Shown here: in pieces, positions 47,439 through 55,945 of the stretch
Layout of the letters: each line of letters begins with the position of its first letter
Position numbering within the stretch: position 1 is the stretch's first letter
Made by a program: the position numbers and the translations under genes
Notes under the pieces: model-generated
The model's database searches: none
The model's input: only the letters and a program-made list of their open reading frames with translations
Told to the model about the DNA's origin: nothing
DNA from: G963701675 sp963701675
GTDB lineage: Bacteria; Planctomycetota; Planctomycetia; Gemmatales; Gemmataceae
Direction: 5' to 3'
DNA: 64,000 bases
NCBI GenBank assembly: GCA_963701675.1
Contig: OY969623.1
Span: forward strand, 7,006,001-7,070,000

Positions 47439-47621
47439 ATTGATCCTTTTCTCTGATCACTCTTCATGTAAAAAATGAAGAGATGGCCAGACGGCGAGAC
47501 TGCTCCCCGCATTCGGCGAGCCGGCCTCGGCCGCCTCGCCGGACCAAGGGACGCGGTGCTCTCCACTCTGGCTTTAGTTGGCTCATTCAGAACCAACTCT
47601 TGTCGCTGCCAATTGATATAC

Positions 47622-47700
47622 ACACTTGTCAGTTGCTAGTTGTCAGTTGCCAGTAAGAAGCTCTTTCTTGCTGACAACTGGCAACTGAGAACTGACAACT
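47622..47700. repeat. TTGTCAG heptad repeat in the 23S-5S spacer
   Basis: Heptads in one direction (TTGTCAGTTGCTAGTTGTCAG, shortened variants) are followed after AAGAAGCTCTTTCTT by the complementary direction (CTGACAACTGGCAACTGAG, ACTGACAACTA). The two arms can form a long hairpin between the 23S and 5S. The rest of the spacer (47439-47621) has a CTCTTCATG/AATGAAGAG hairpin and nothing else I recognise. Confidence 0.8.
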
Positions 47701-47708
47701 ATGCTTAT

Positions 47709-47819
47709 TTCCGGTGACCATACCTAGGTGGTCACACCCGTTCCCATTCCGAACACGGCCGTTAAGCACCTGGGGCCCATGGTAGTGGCAATCGCCGCGA
47801 GAGTAGGTTATCGCCGGAT
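47709..47819 (+). rRNA. rrf: 5S ribosomal RNA
   Basis: About 111 bases: the start TCCGGTGACCATACC pairs with the end TTATCGCCGGA, and the conserved core CCGTTCCCATTCCGAACACGG is present (with AAGCACCTGGG and GCCGCGAGAGTAGG). Ends are approximate. It lies about 270 bases after 23S and directly before a terminator. Confidence 0.93.
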
Positions 47820-47826
47820 TTATTTG

Positions 47827-47859
47827 AAAAGCCCGGTGGCGAAAGCCACCGGGCTTTTT
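47827..47859 (+). terminator. Intrinsic terminator of the rRNA operon
   Basis: AAAAGCCCGGTGGC-GAAA-GCCACCGGGCTTTTT: a perfect GC-rich stem with a GAAA tetraloop and a T run, directly after 5S. Confidence 0.95.
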
Positions 47860-48059
47860 GCATGCACGCGGATGGATAAAGCGTCCGTTGGGCGGTGGAC
47901 AGGTTTCAACCCGTTCCCTCCGGTCGATCGATGTTGGCGGCGTTAAGACGCGGTTGTCATGCACCAGGTGTGGACTTGATCGGCGGGGTTTGCTAGCTTT
48001 CGCGCTACTGTGGAACTAGCCGATCCCAAGTTGGATTTTCTGGGGTACACTAGCGAGTT

Positions 48060-50534
48060 TCAGTGCGTCATTCGCTCAATGGCGCTTTTTGCGTCATGAG
48101 TGTTTCGAGACTCGGGGGCGCCGCTGGCCATGCGACGAAGCGTCTTGATCGCGCCGTCGCCGCCGATGCGCTCCAGGACACGAATGGCCCGCCGCAGACG
48201 CAGAGCGTTATTCGACCAGTGAACAGGGTGCGCCAACAACACGTCGATCTGCCGGCGAACTTCCTCCGACTTGGTTTCGAGTCGCGCTTGCCGAAGTTTC
48301 GGTTCTGCTAGTTCACCGAGCGCGGCCAAATCAACGGACGCGGCACGACGAGTAGGAAATGCATCGCTGTCGAGGTCGTCGATGAGTTTCGCCAGGCGCG
48401 CGGCGTTCAAGGGTGGACTCGGTGTCATTCGCTTGCCGAGTTCCGCCACCACTCCATCACCGCCGGCGCTGAGGCGTGCCACCGCCTCCTGGCCTTCCGA
48501 CGGGTCAGACGAAGCGAGCTGCGCCCAAAAACGATCGACCTCGCCCGCCGGCAGCCGTTCACGCTTGATCGGCGGCATGCAATCCGCAACGTCCCACAGA
48601 AGTGCCGTTCGATCGGCGCTGACCGAAGCGAGCACACGCCCGTCGCGGCGAAATGCCAGCGATGCGATGTTGCCAAGGTGACCCCGAAAAGCCGCTAACT
48701 GATCACCCGAGTCCAGGTCCCAGAGGTAGATCGGGCCGCGTGGCGTACCGGTGACCAGACACCTGCCGTCCGGGCTAAACGCGGAGGCGACGCCGAACGC
48801 AGGATACCCATCATGCACGTCGTTGGGACTGATCTTCCAGGAACGCAGCGACCGACGCGTGGCCACTTCCCAGACGGTGACGCGCTCACCTTGACTGATG
48901 GCGGCGTAGTGACCATCCGGCGAGAACGTGACTCGACCAACGGAGCTTCGGTCACCCCATTCGTGAAAGCGCACCTGGCGAATGGCGTCCCAAAACTCCA
49001 CTCCATTGCCGAACGCCGCCAACGTACGTCCGTCCGGCGAGATCGAAAGTGACGGCAACGTGGCCGCCAACCGGCCGATCTCGACTTCTTTCTCGGCATC
49101 AATCAGCGCGATGCCACGCATGCGCATGAGCGGATTGAATGGGTCGTTTCCCCGGTTCTCGTATTCGATGATCGGAACCGCCAAAGTGCGACCGTCCGGA
49201 AAAAGGCGCGGGCCATAGTTATAGTCGGCCTTGGTTTGGAGAGTTCGGAGCAATTTACCGTCGGATAGGTTCCACCACGAAACTCGGCTGCCAACGGCGG
49301 CGACTTCCTCGCGGTTTGGCATTAACACGAACTGATGAATCCGTGCATCGCGTTCACCGTTATGAATTCGCCGGCCGGTCCGAATATCCCAAAAGTTCAC
49401 GGCGTCGCCGCCCGAGATCAGTACCTGACCGTGCGGGCTGAATGCGATGGTCCAGTTTCCGTCGAATCGGCGCTCGGCGAACAACTCTTCGCCGTCGGCG
49501 ACATCCCAAAGGCGGACGGAACAGGCGTGGTTCCCTGTGGTGGCCGCTACTGCTCGGCCGTCCACAAAGGCAACCGCGGCGGTCGATCCTTTCCCATCCG
49601 CGAGCTGGTGCAGCAGCTTTCCGGTCCCCACGTCATACAGCCGGCATTCACCCACGTGCGTGCCGACGAGCACTGATTTTCCGTCCGGTGAAAACGCACA
49701 ACGCAGTGCGGTGCTCTTGAACGTTCCTAGTGCGCGCGCCGGCCCAAGCTCGATGGGGCCGGCAACTTCTTTCAAGCCGTGTACCGAGCGCAATGAAACG
49801 GCCTGTCCCGAACTGACTGCGAGAGTTTCGCCGTTCGGCGCGAACGCCAGTGCCCAGCCTCGTTGGCCCGCCGCCTGCCCGCGTTTTTGCCCTGTCACCG
49901 GGTCCCAGAAGCGCAGTGTGTCGCCACCGGATACCAGCAATTGTTTGGTCGGGTGATGCGAGACGGACCACTCGCCGTCCTTGTGTCCGGGGATGGTGTG
50001 TCGTATTGTCCCCGCCGCGACGTCTACCACAACGAGGTTTGGGCCCGCCAGCGCAAGGCTATTCCCGTTCGCCGCGAACTCCATCGCCACCGCCCGCGAA
50101 TAGTCCCATCGTCCGAGCGGCATCCGCAGCAACATCTCGCCGCTTTGGACCTCCCAAACATAAACGAACGTGTCCCGTTCAATCGTCGGACGCACCGATA
50201 CCGCGCCAACTCGCTTGCCGTCTCGCGAGAGGGCGGTCGCCCAGGGGCCTTCATCTCCCGGCAGCTCCTGTCAAAAGAGACGCTTGCCGTGAGCCATGTC
50301 CCAGACACAGACCGAACGATCCGTGAACGTCGAGGTCGTTGCTAGACGCTTTCCGTCCGCGGAAAAGGCCGCATGGTCCAGCCGATCCGCGTGCCCAAAT
50401 CGACTCGTGCCGATGCGTGCGAGCGCCCGCGGGGGCAGCGGCTCACCCAGCGGGTCGGTGCGCGGCGGATCGTCGGCTCTCATCGCCGACGTCCCCCAAC
50501 ATAGGAACGTGAAAAGAACTGCGACTGCCGTCAT
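48060..50534 (-). CDS. Secreted WD40-repeat protein with an in-frame stop codon
   Basis: The N-terminal ATG (50534) starts a signal peptide (MTAVAVLFTFLCWGTSAMRA) and the first WD40 repeat (GHADRLDHAAFSADGKRLAT). At 50271-50273 a TGA interrupts after HGKRLF; the same frame then continues QELPGDEGPWATALSRDGKR and many further blades to the end, finishing with a HEAT-like tail (RAASVDLAALGELAEPKLRQ, LRLRRAIRVLERIGGDGAIK). Without the stop it would be about 824 residues. A C-to-T change of a CGA codon would explain it. An internal GTG at 50195 could start a shorter protein, but it would lack the signal peptide. Confidence 0.8.
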
Positions 50535-50948
50535 GACAAGAACTCATAGAATTGCTTCCCCGCCGTCTGAGCTTAGACACGAGGCGATCTAGTGTCAATC
50601 AAGATTCAGGAAACGCGCCTTGTCTGAGACGACATTTTCAGCCTGGTCGAATTATTCTTGCAGCTTCCCACCGAACCGTCGGGATTGCCGTGGACGGCAG
50701 CGGCAACGTCTTCGTAATCGGGGAGCACCACTTCGAGCGACTTCCCGACCACACCGGGCGCGTTTAAGCGACGCAACCGGGCAGGTCAGGGGGCCGCCTT
50801 CGTATCCAAGTTCAAGAAAGTATAAGGCCGGTAACGCCGGGCTACGTTTGCCCCCTAAAATGGTTTCGCTGGACCGGCGAATTGCTATAGTGGAGCAGTT
50901 GCACACCGCCAAGCGGAGAAACTGGTGCAGCCAACGAGAGCCGCAACG
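50535..50948. other. Intergenic stretch with a possible gene relic
   Basis: About 410 bases between the WD40 gene and the PH-domain gene. Apart from the short NHL-like remnant at 50678-50767 I see no coding sequence, terminator or convincing promoter. Confidence 0.4.
50678..50767 (+). pseudogene. NHL-repeat-like remnant
   Basis: A 29-residue open stretch VGIAVDGSGNVFVIGEHHFE...TGRV, ending with a stop, matches the core of an NHL-type propeller blade (G-x-AVDGSGNVYV). It has no start, no flanking repeats and no ribosome site, so I treat it as the leftover of a propeller gene or a chance match. Confidence 0.3.
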
Positions 50949-51509
50949 ATGGCCGTCAATGCTACTGAACCCGCCTCCACATCGACGGCCAGGGCGGAGC
51001 CGGTGAATCCTGCCGTTTCGGACGGACAATTCCGCAAGCTCGATCCGCGCTTCATTCGCGTCGAGCAGATTGAGACTTGGATCTTCACCGCCGTTCTCGC
51101 GGCAGTGTTGCTGATCGGGTTGGTGGTGCAGTGGTTTTTCGGCTGGTTCCCTGCGCCGGTTCAGATTGTCCTTGGCGTGGCCGCGGTTGGTCTGTTGGTC
51201 GCGTTACATTTTCTAATGGCTCGGCTACCCATGCGGGGGTACGAGGCGTCCAGCTACGCGATTAGCGATCGCAGTGTCGAGATTCGGCGGGGGATTTGGT
51301 GGAAGCACGTCATTAATGTCCCGCGCTCGCGAATTCAGCATATCGATGTCGCACAAGGCCCGCTTGCCCGGCGCTACGGTATCGGCAAGCTTGTTTTGTT
51401 CACGGCCGGAACCGAGCACTCGTCCGTTGAGCTCGATGGATTAGCCCATGAAACGGCGCTCGCCATCCGCGAATTCCTGTTGCGTGGAGGTGGAAGCGAT
51501 GGCGTCTGA
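50949..51509 (+). CDS. Bacterial PH domain membrane protein (YdbS-like)
   Basis: 186 residues from the ATG at 50949 (an alternative GTG at 50925 has GGAG upstream). Two membrane helices (WIFTAVLAAVLLIGLVVQWF and IVLGVAAVGLLVALHFLMAR) are followed by a bPH2 domain: YEASSYAISDRSVEIRRGIW, WKHVINVPRSRIQHIDVAQG and PLARRYGIGKLVLFTAGTEH. The downstream gene starts before this one ends. YdbS and YdbT pairs in Bacillus are linked to membrane stress; the function here is unknown. Confidence 0.88.
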   Translation: MAVNATEPASTSTARAEPVNPAVSDGQFRKLDPRFIRVEQIETWIFTAVLAAVLLIGLVVQWFFGWFPAPVQIVLGVAAVGLLVALHFLMARLPMRGYEASSYAISDRSVEIRRGIWWKHVINVPRSRIQHIDVAQGPLARRYGIGKLVLFTAGTEHSSVELDGLAHETALAIREFLLRGGGSDGV

Positions 51510-53013
51510 AAGCCTCGACCTCCGTTGGCACTATTTGCATCCGGCATCGCTCATCTTTCATTTAGCCGGCCTGGCCAAAGCGCTGATTCTTCCAGGCCTT
51601 GCCGTGATCTTGCTGTCCCGCGGAGATTCCTGGGAACTGTGGCTCATGTTGCTCATCATCCCGGCAGCCGGTTACAGTCTCTTACGCTATTTCACACTGC
51701 GTTATCGATTCACCGAAACGGAACTTATCGTGCACGAGGGATTGTTTTTTCGCAAAGAGCGGCATATTCCCTTGGCGCGGATTCAAAACGTCGACCTCAA
51801 GCAGGGTTTCTTCTATCGTCTATTCGGGTTGGCTCACGTTCGGTTGCAAACGGGAAGCGGATCGGAGCCGGAAGCGGACCTCAATGCCCTGTCGCTGGCT
51901 GCGGTGGATAGGTTGCGATCCCGAGTTTTGGTTCGCCGAAACGCCCTCAGCGAGGCAGACGGCGGCGCAGACCTGGCCGGCGCCGTAGCGGTTCCAAGTC
52001 GCGATGAGTCGGAACTTCTCGTGCATCTCGGTCCGAGCGAACTGCTTCGGCTCGCTTTGATTTCGGGGCGTGGATGGGCGCTCATTGCGGTAGCCGTCGG
52101 CCTGGCTTGGGAGTTCGACGTATACGATCGGCTCGAGCAAAACGGATGGTTTCCCGTGATCTGGGACAACGTGCGCCAGTATTCCGTTCCATTGATTGTG
52201 CTTGTGGGTTTGGCGGTCGCGATTACCACGATTCTGGTGTTTTCGATCGTCTGGACATTTCTCCGACTCCATGATTTTCGGTTGGTTCGCACTGGCGATG
52301 GCCTGCATCTGACTTGCGGTTTGCTGACCCGCCGAGCCGCAATGGTCCCGCGGCATCGGATCCAATTAGTCAGCATTCATGAGTCCGTGTTACATCGCCT
52401 GCTGGGGCGTGTCTCCATCCGCGTCGAAACGGCATCGGGCGGCGCAACGAGCAACGAAGGGGACGAAGATGTGATGATCAGCCAGAAATGGCTCGTGCCA
52501 TTGCTACCGCGGACGGAATTGATGAATGTGTTGCGAGCGATTCAGCCCGACGTGGACTTATCCAACCCGGCGTGGCAGCCGCTGGCCCCCAAAGCCCGAA
52601 CGCGAATGCTCAAGCGGAATTTGAGCATCGCCTTAATCGTCAGTGCCGTGTGTGCCGCGGTGGCCTGGCCGTGGGGCCTGTTGGCCGTCGTTCCCTTGGG
52701 CGGGTTGGCGATATTTTTCGCGGTTCAATCAGCCAAGTGCATGGGCTATGCGCGCATGCCAACGGGGATCGTCTTCCGCTCCGGCGTACTCAACCGAAAA
52801 ACGAGCGCAACCACGTTCGACAAGGTCCAAGTGGTGGCGCAAAGTCAATCGCCGTTCGACCGTAGATACCGCATGGCCTCCGTGCGGGTTGACACGGCCG
52901 GCGCCGGCGCCGCCAATCACCACATCGCGATCCCGTATCTCGACGAAAACGTGGCCCAGGAGCTCCGGACGGAAATCCATGACCGGGCGCTGGCATCCGA
53001 GTGTCGTTGGTAA
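51499..53013 (+). CDS. Multi-bPH2 domain membrane protein (YdbT-like)
   Basis: 504 residues from the ATG at 51499 (GGAGGTGGAAGCG upstream), overlapping the preceding gene by 11 bases. Three bPH2 modules separated by membrane helices: LRYRFTETELIVHEGLFFRK with RQNVDLKQGFFYRLFGLAHV-like sequence; DFRLVRTGDGLHLTCGLLTR with HRIQLVSIHESVLHRLLGRV; and GIVFRSGVLNRKTSATTFDK with FDRRYRMASVRVDTAGAGAA. The pair is arranged as ydbS-ydbT. Confidence 0.88.
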   Translation: MASESLDLRWHYLHPASLIFHLAGLAKALILPGLAVILLSRGDSWELWLMLLIIPAAGYSLLRYFTLRYRFTETELIVHEGLFFRKERHIPLARIQNVDLKQGFFYRLFGLAHVRLQTGSGSEPEADLNALSLAAVDRLRSRVLVRRNALSEADGGADLAGAVAVPSRDESELLVHLGPSELLRLALISGRGWALIAVAVGLAWEFDVYDRLEQNGWFPVIWDNVRQYSVPLIVLVGLAVAITTILVFSIVWTFLRLHDFRLVRTGDGLHLTCGLLTRRAAMVPRHRIQLVSIHESVLHRLLGRVSIRVETASGGATSNEGDEDVMISQKWLVPLLPRTELMNVLRAIQPDVDLSNPAWQPLAPKARTRMLKRNLSIALIVSAVCAAVAWPWGLLAVVPLGGLAIFFAVQSAKCMGYARMPTGIVFRSGVLNRKTSATTFDKVQVVAQSQSPFDRRYRMASVRVDTAGAGAANHHIAIPYLDENVAQELRTEIHDRALASECRW

Positions 53014-53088
53014 ACGCTTTTTCCGTGTCAGGCGAGACGTCGCCGGGCGTCATGGCCGTGGTACAATCATCCGGAAGGAGGCACGAAA

Positions 53089-53313
53089 ATGTCTGCGAGC
53101 TTAGCCATAGTCCACAGCGACCCCGACATTCTGGGGGGAACACCGGTGTTTGTCGGCACACGTGTCCCGGTTCGCACCCTGCTTGAGTACCTGGAAGCGG
53201 GCGAGTCTATCCATGAGTTCTTGGAGGACTTCCCCAGCGTTACCCGCGAACAGGCGGTAGCTGCTCTCGAACTCGCGAAGCAGATGCTGGTGTCAAATGC
53301 GCATCCTGCTTGA
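53089..53313 (+). CDS. DUF433 antitoxin-like protein
   Basis: 74 residues, with a strong ribosome site (AAGGAGGCACGAAA). HSDPDILGGTPVFVGTRVPV followed by RTLLEYLEAGESIHEFLEDF and VTREQAVAALELAKQML is the DUF433 pattern (winged-helix). It usually precedes a DUF5615 PIN-like toxin. Here only the start of such a partner remains. Confidence 0.9.
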   Translation: MSASLAIVHSDPDILGGTPVFVGTRVPVRTLLEYLEAGESIHEFLEDFPSVTREQAVAALELAKQMLVSNAHPA

Positions 53314-53386
53314 CGAGTGCGTGCCGCGCCGACTACGGCTCGAACTTCCTCGCAACATCCGAGAGCACAAATGGGTGACAAACTGA
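53297..53386 (+). pseudogene. Truncated DUF5615-like PIN toxin remnant
   Basis: 29 codons, MRILLDECVPRRLRLELP..., then REHKWVTN and a stop. The first 18 residues match the start of DUF5615 proteins (MRILLDECVP-R-L), with the active-site aspartate and glutamate; the rest of the about 110-residue domain is missing. It overlaps DUF433 by 17 bases and the start of the next gene by 16. A deletion seems to have joined it to the following gene's upstream region. Confidence 0.6.
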
Positions 53387-53610
53387 TTGAAGCAACCAGA
53401 GCTAACGGCAGTATCCATGCTTCATTGATTCGGGCTGCTTTGGAGCAAGCGGGTATCAAATCGTGTGTAGATGAGGATTACGAAGTGATGGTGTCCGGCT
53501 GGGCGGGTGACCCTCGGGTGTATGTTCTTGAATCTGATCTTCCTAGGGCGACGGATGTGATTAAGCAACTGGAAGAGGAAGCCCAGGCAAACGAATCAAC
53601 AAATGATTAG
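53371..53610 (+). CDS. DUF2007-like small protein
   Basis: 79 residues from the ATG at 53371. HASLIRAALEQAGIKSCVDE, DYEVMVSGWAGDPRVYVLES and DLPRATDVIKQLEEEA match the DUF2007 (putative signal-transducing) pattern, in which a paralogue of the ferredoxin-like fold is expected. The function is unknown. It overlaps the truncated toxin frame before it. Confidence 0.7.
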   Translation: MGDKLIEATRANGSIHASLIRAALEQAGIKSCVDEDYEVMVSGWAGDPRVYVLESDLPRATDVIKQLEEEAQANESTND

Positions 53611-53633
53611 CCCACTACTGCTTTCTGCATACA

Positions 53634-54776
53634 TCAGGCCAGCCGTCGCCTTGCGTAATCCGCCCACGGCCCGATTTGATCCTGGCGGATGTATATCTGC
53701 CAATGTTGTCTCGCGGCCTCGGAACGGCCAAGTTCGTCTAGCAGATCCGCCAAGTTGAAGCGGGCTTCCAAGGCGTGAGCGTCGGCCCGCAACGCTTCTT
53801 CGTAAGCCGCGATCGCGTTCTCCGGGTCGCGAAGTTCCTCAAGCACCTTTCCGAGATTGTTCCAGGCGTCGGCTCGGGTTCGGTCAAGTTCGACCACTTG
53901 CCAATAACGCTCGACGGCACTGGTCTTTTTGCCTTGGGCATAAAGGACGTTGGCCAGGTTGAAACAAGTTTGCGGATCGGGGCCGCCCATTTGCAACGCT
54001 TGACGATACGCGCGTTCCGCCTCGGCAAACTCGTCGGCTACTTCTTTTTGGTAGCCGAGGGCGAACCACTCTGCGGCAGTCTGAGGCCCGGTTGCAAGTG
54101 GAACGGTGAGCGTGGTATTCTCTTCATCTCCGAAGTCGAGAGTCCGTTGGCCGCAGGGCTCGATGAGCTGGTCCTGTAAGCGGACCAAGAGCCGGCCCTC
54201 TTTCTCCAACAGACTGAGCTTCGCCAAGGACTCGTCGGCTTCAGGCAACCACTGACACAGTTGCTTGATGCTGCGGCGCAAGCGCTCGACCGAAATCCCT
54301 TGTTCCAAAAACTCGCAAAGGGTTTTCGCCCAGCTTACCTGGCGGAAATCAAAGTAGTGAATGTCTCGAACGGTCTCGCACGGTTCGATCAATCCCCATT
54401 CGATCCATTGCCTTATCTTTTGGCCGGGGACTTTGAGTAGGCTGCTTAGACGAGCGAGGGAAATATGACGGGTTGGATCGACGACGGTGTCGATGCCGGC
54501 TTGTTCGAAAAACGTGGTTTCACGAAGAATAGTGACCGAAGTTAGTGCTTTCGCGCGTTCCAGTTTCTGCGAAATGCGCCCGTCCTCGCGGAGGGGCCAG
54601 CCCTCCTGGCCGATGACCAGAATGGTCGTGCGGCGATTTACCGAGGGCGACCAGATTCCGCCGCAGTCGCGCACCATGCGGACAGCTTGGGCGCGAGACA
54701 TCGTCGCCAACTTACCGGTGAATGCGACGCGCTGGCCCAATAATGTCCCGGCGTCCTTGACCGATTCGGCCATCAC
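53634..54776 (-). CDS. BRCT, MerR-like HTH and TPR fusion protein
   Basis: 380 residues. An N-terminal BRCT domain (GTLLGQRVAFTGKLATMSRA, MVRDCGGIWSPSVNRRTTIL, VIGQEGWPLREDGRISQKLE) is followed at about 115-180 by a MerR-type winged helix (HISLARLSSLLKVPGQKIRQ, WIEWGLIEPCETVRDIHYFD). Three or four TPRs occupy the C-terminus (AEWFALGYQKEVADEFAEAE, TCFNLANVLYAQGKKTSAVE, DAWNNLGKVLEELRDPENAI). Its ATG lies nine bases after the Ku stop, so it is probably co-transcribed with ku. The BRCT points to a DNA-repair role. Confidence 0.85.
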   Translation of the reverse strand: MMAESVKDAGTLLGQRVAFTGKLATMSRAQAVRMVRDCGGIWSPSVNRRTTILVIGQEGWPLREDGRISQKLERAKALTSVTILRETTFFEQAGIDTVVDPTRHISLARLSSLLKVPGQKIRQWIEWGLIEPCETVRDIHYFDFRQVSWAKTLCEFLEQGISVERLRRSIKQLCQWLPEADESLAKLSLLEKEGRLLVRLQDQLIEPCGQRTLDFGDEENTTLTVPLATGPQTAAEWFALGYQKEVADEFAEAERAYRQALQMGGPDPQTCFNLANVLYAQGKKTSAVERYWQVVELDRTRADAWNNLGKVLEELRDPENAIAAYEEALRADAHALEARFNLADLLDELGRSEAARQHWQIYIRQDQIGPWADYARRRLA

Positions 54777-54785
54777 TGCAACCGC

Positions 54786-55667
54786 CTATGAAGACTTGCG
54801 TTTGCGAACTCGCTCTTCGCCGCCTTTGCTTGGCGCCATGCGTTTCGGCGGCTTCGCCGCGGCCTTCTCGGCGGCCCCGGTTCCCTTCATTCTTTCCACG
54901 CTTTGTCGGAGGGCGTCCATCAAGTTGATTACTTGCGCCTCCTCGTGTGCGGGCGGCGTGACGATCTCTTCGCCCGCGACCTTGGCTTCGATCAACTTCG
55001 TAAGCCGCTCCGTGTACAGATCTTTGTATTCAGAATAATCAAACTTCTTGGCGGTTGCCGTTTCGACAAGCGTCTTGGCCAGCTGGCGTTCGGGGGCGGA
55101 GATTTCCTGCTTAGTGACCTCTTCGTTGAACGTCGACGCCTTGGTGACCTGATGCTCGTAGTTCAGAATGGACATCGTCATCATGTTGTCGACCGGCCGG
55201 AGCAATACCGTCTGCTCGCGGCCGTGCATTACCACCTTGGCGACTGCGTTGCGTTTCTCCTGGGCCATGGCCTCGACCAACACGGCGTAAGGCTTTTGGC
55301 CAACAGGGCCGTCGGGTACGAGGTGGTAATTCTTGCCGCTGAAGTAGATCGGGTCAAAAGTTGTGGGGGAAACGAAGGAGTCAATCTTGATGGCCTTGTC
55401 ATCTTCCGTACGCAGCTTGTCCAGTTCGTCCGTGTCCACGATCACATACTGGTCCTTGGAATACTCGAAGCCCGACACGATCTGGTCCTGGGAAACTTCG
55501 CCGTGGACCGGACACGTCTTCTTGTATCGAATGCGGCTGTGGCATTCCTTGTGCAGTTGATTGAGGTGGATTTCGGCGCCGCCGCTGGCGGTCGCGGTAT
55601 AGGCTTTGACCGGCACCGACACGAGGCTGAGTTTGAGAAACCCTTTCCACGCGGATCGCGCAGCCAT
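54786..55667 (-). CDS. ku: Ku protein, non-homologous end joining
   Basis: 293 residues. ARSAWKGFLKLSLVSVPVKA, HLNQLHKECHSRIRYKKTCP, GFEYSKDQYVIVDTDELDKL and QKPYAVLVEAMAQEKRNAVA are the bacterial Ku core. It forms a ring on DNA ends and recruits LigD. A basic C-terminal tail (PPKRMAPSKGGEERVRKRKS) is typical. It is divergent from ligD with about 280 bases in between, so the two may share regulation. Confidence 0.95.
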   Translation of the reverse strand: MAARSAWKGFLKLSLVSVPVKAYTATASGGAEIHLNQLHKECHSRIRYKKTCPVHGEVSQDQIVSGFEYSKDQYVIVDTDELDKLRTEDDKAIKIDSFVSPTTFDPIYFSGKNYHLVPDGPVGQKPYAVLVEAMAQEKRNAVAKVVMHGREQTVLLRPVDNMMTMSILNYEHQVTKASTFNEEVTKQEISAPERQLAKTLVETATAKKFDYSEYKDLYTERLTKLIEAKVAGEEIVTPPAHEEAQVINLMDALRQSVERMKGTGAAEKAAAKPPKRMAPSKGGEERVRKRKSS

Positions 55668-55945
55668 AAACGTCTCCCAACGGACGGGTACGTCCTTGCG
55701 GTCCGTGCAAAATGAACGAGTGCCAGAAAATCACATGCTGGGAAGGTTTTGCAGCTGACGTAGGGCAAAGCCCCGCATCTATTTTGGCCAGGGCGAACCG
55801 ATCCTGCAAGAGATTGGCTGTCGATCACGAAAGCTGAATCGTTACAGACGGACATGCGTATCGATTACACCTATCGTTCGGGCAAAACCGCCTCCCTTCC
55901 CACGCGCCGCCTTAGCCATAATGGGGGGATGCATTCGGAGATGCT

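Noticed and set aside
48060..50195. Treating the WD40 ORF from the GTG at 50195 as a complete gene
   Set aside because: The same frame continues upstream through one stop codon into a signal peptide and a first blade, so the gene is better described from 50534 with a nonsense codon.
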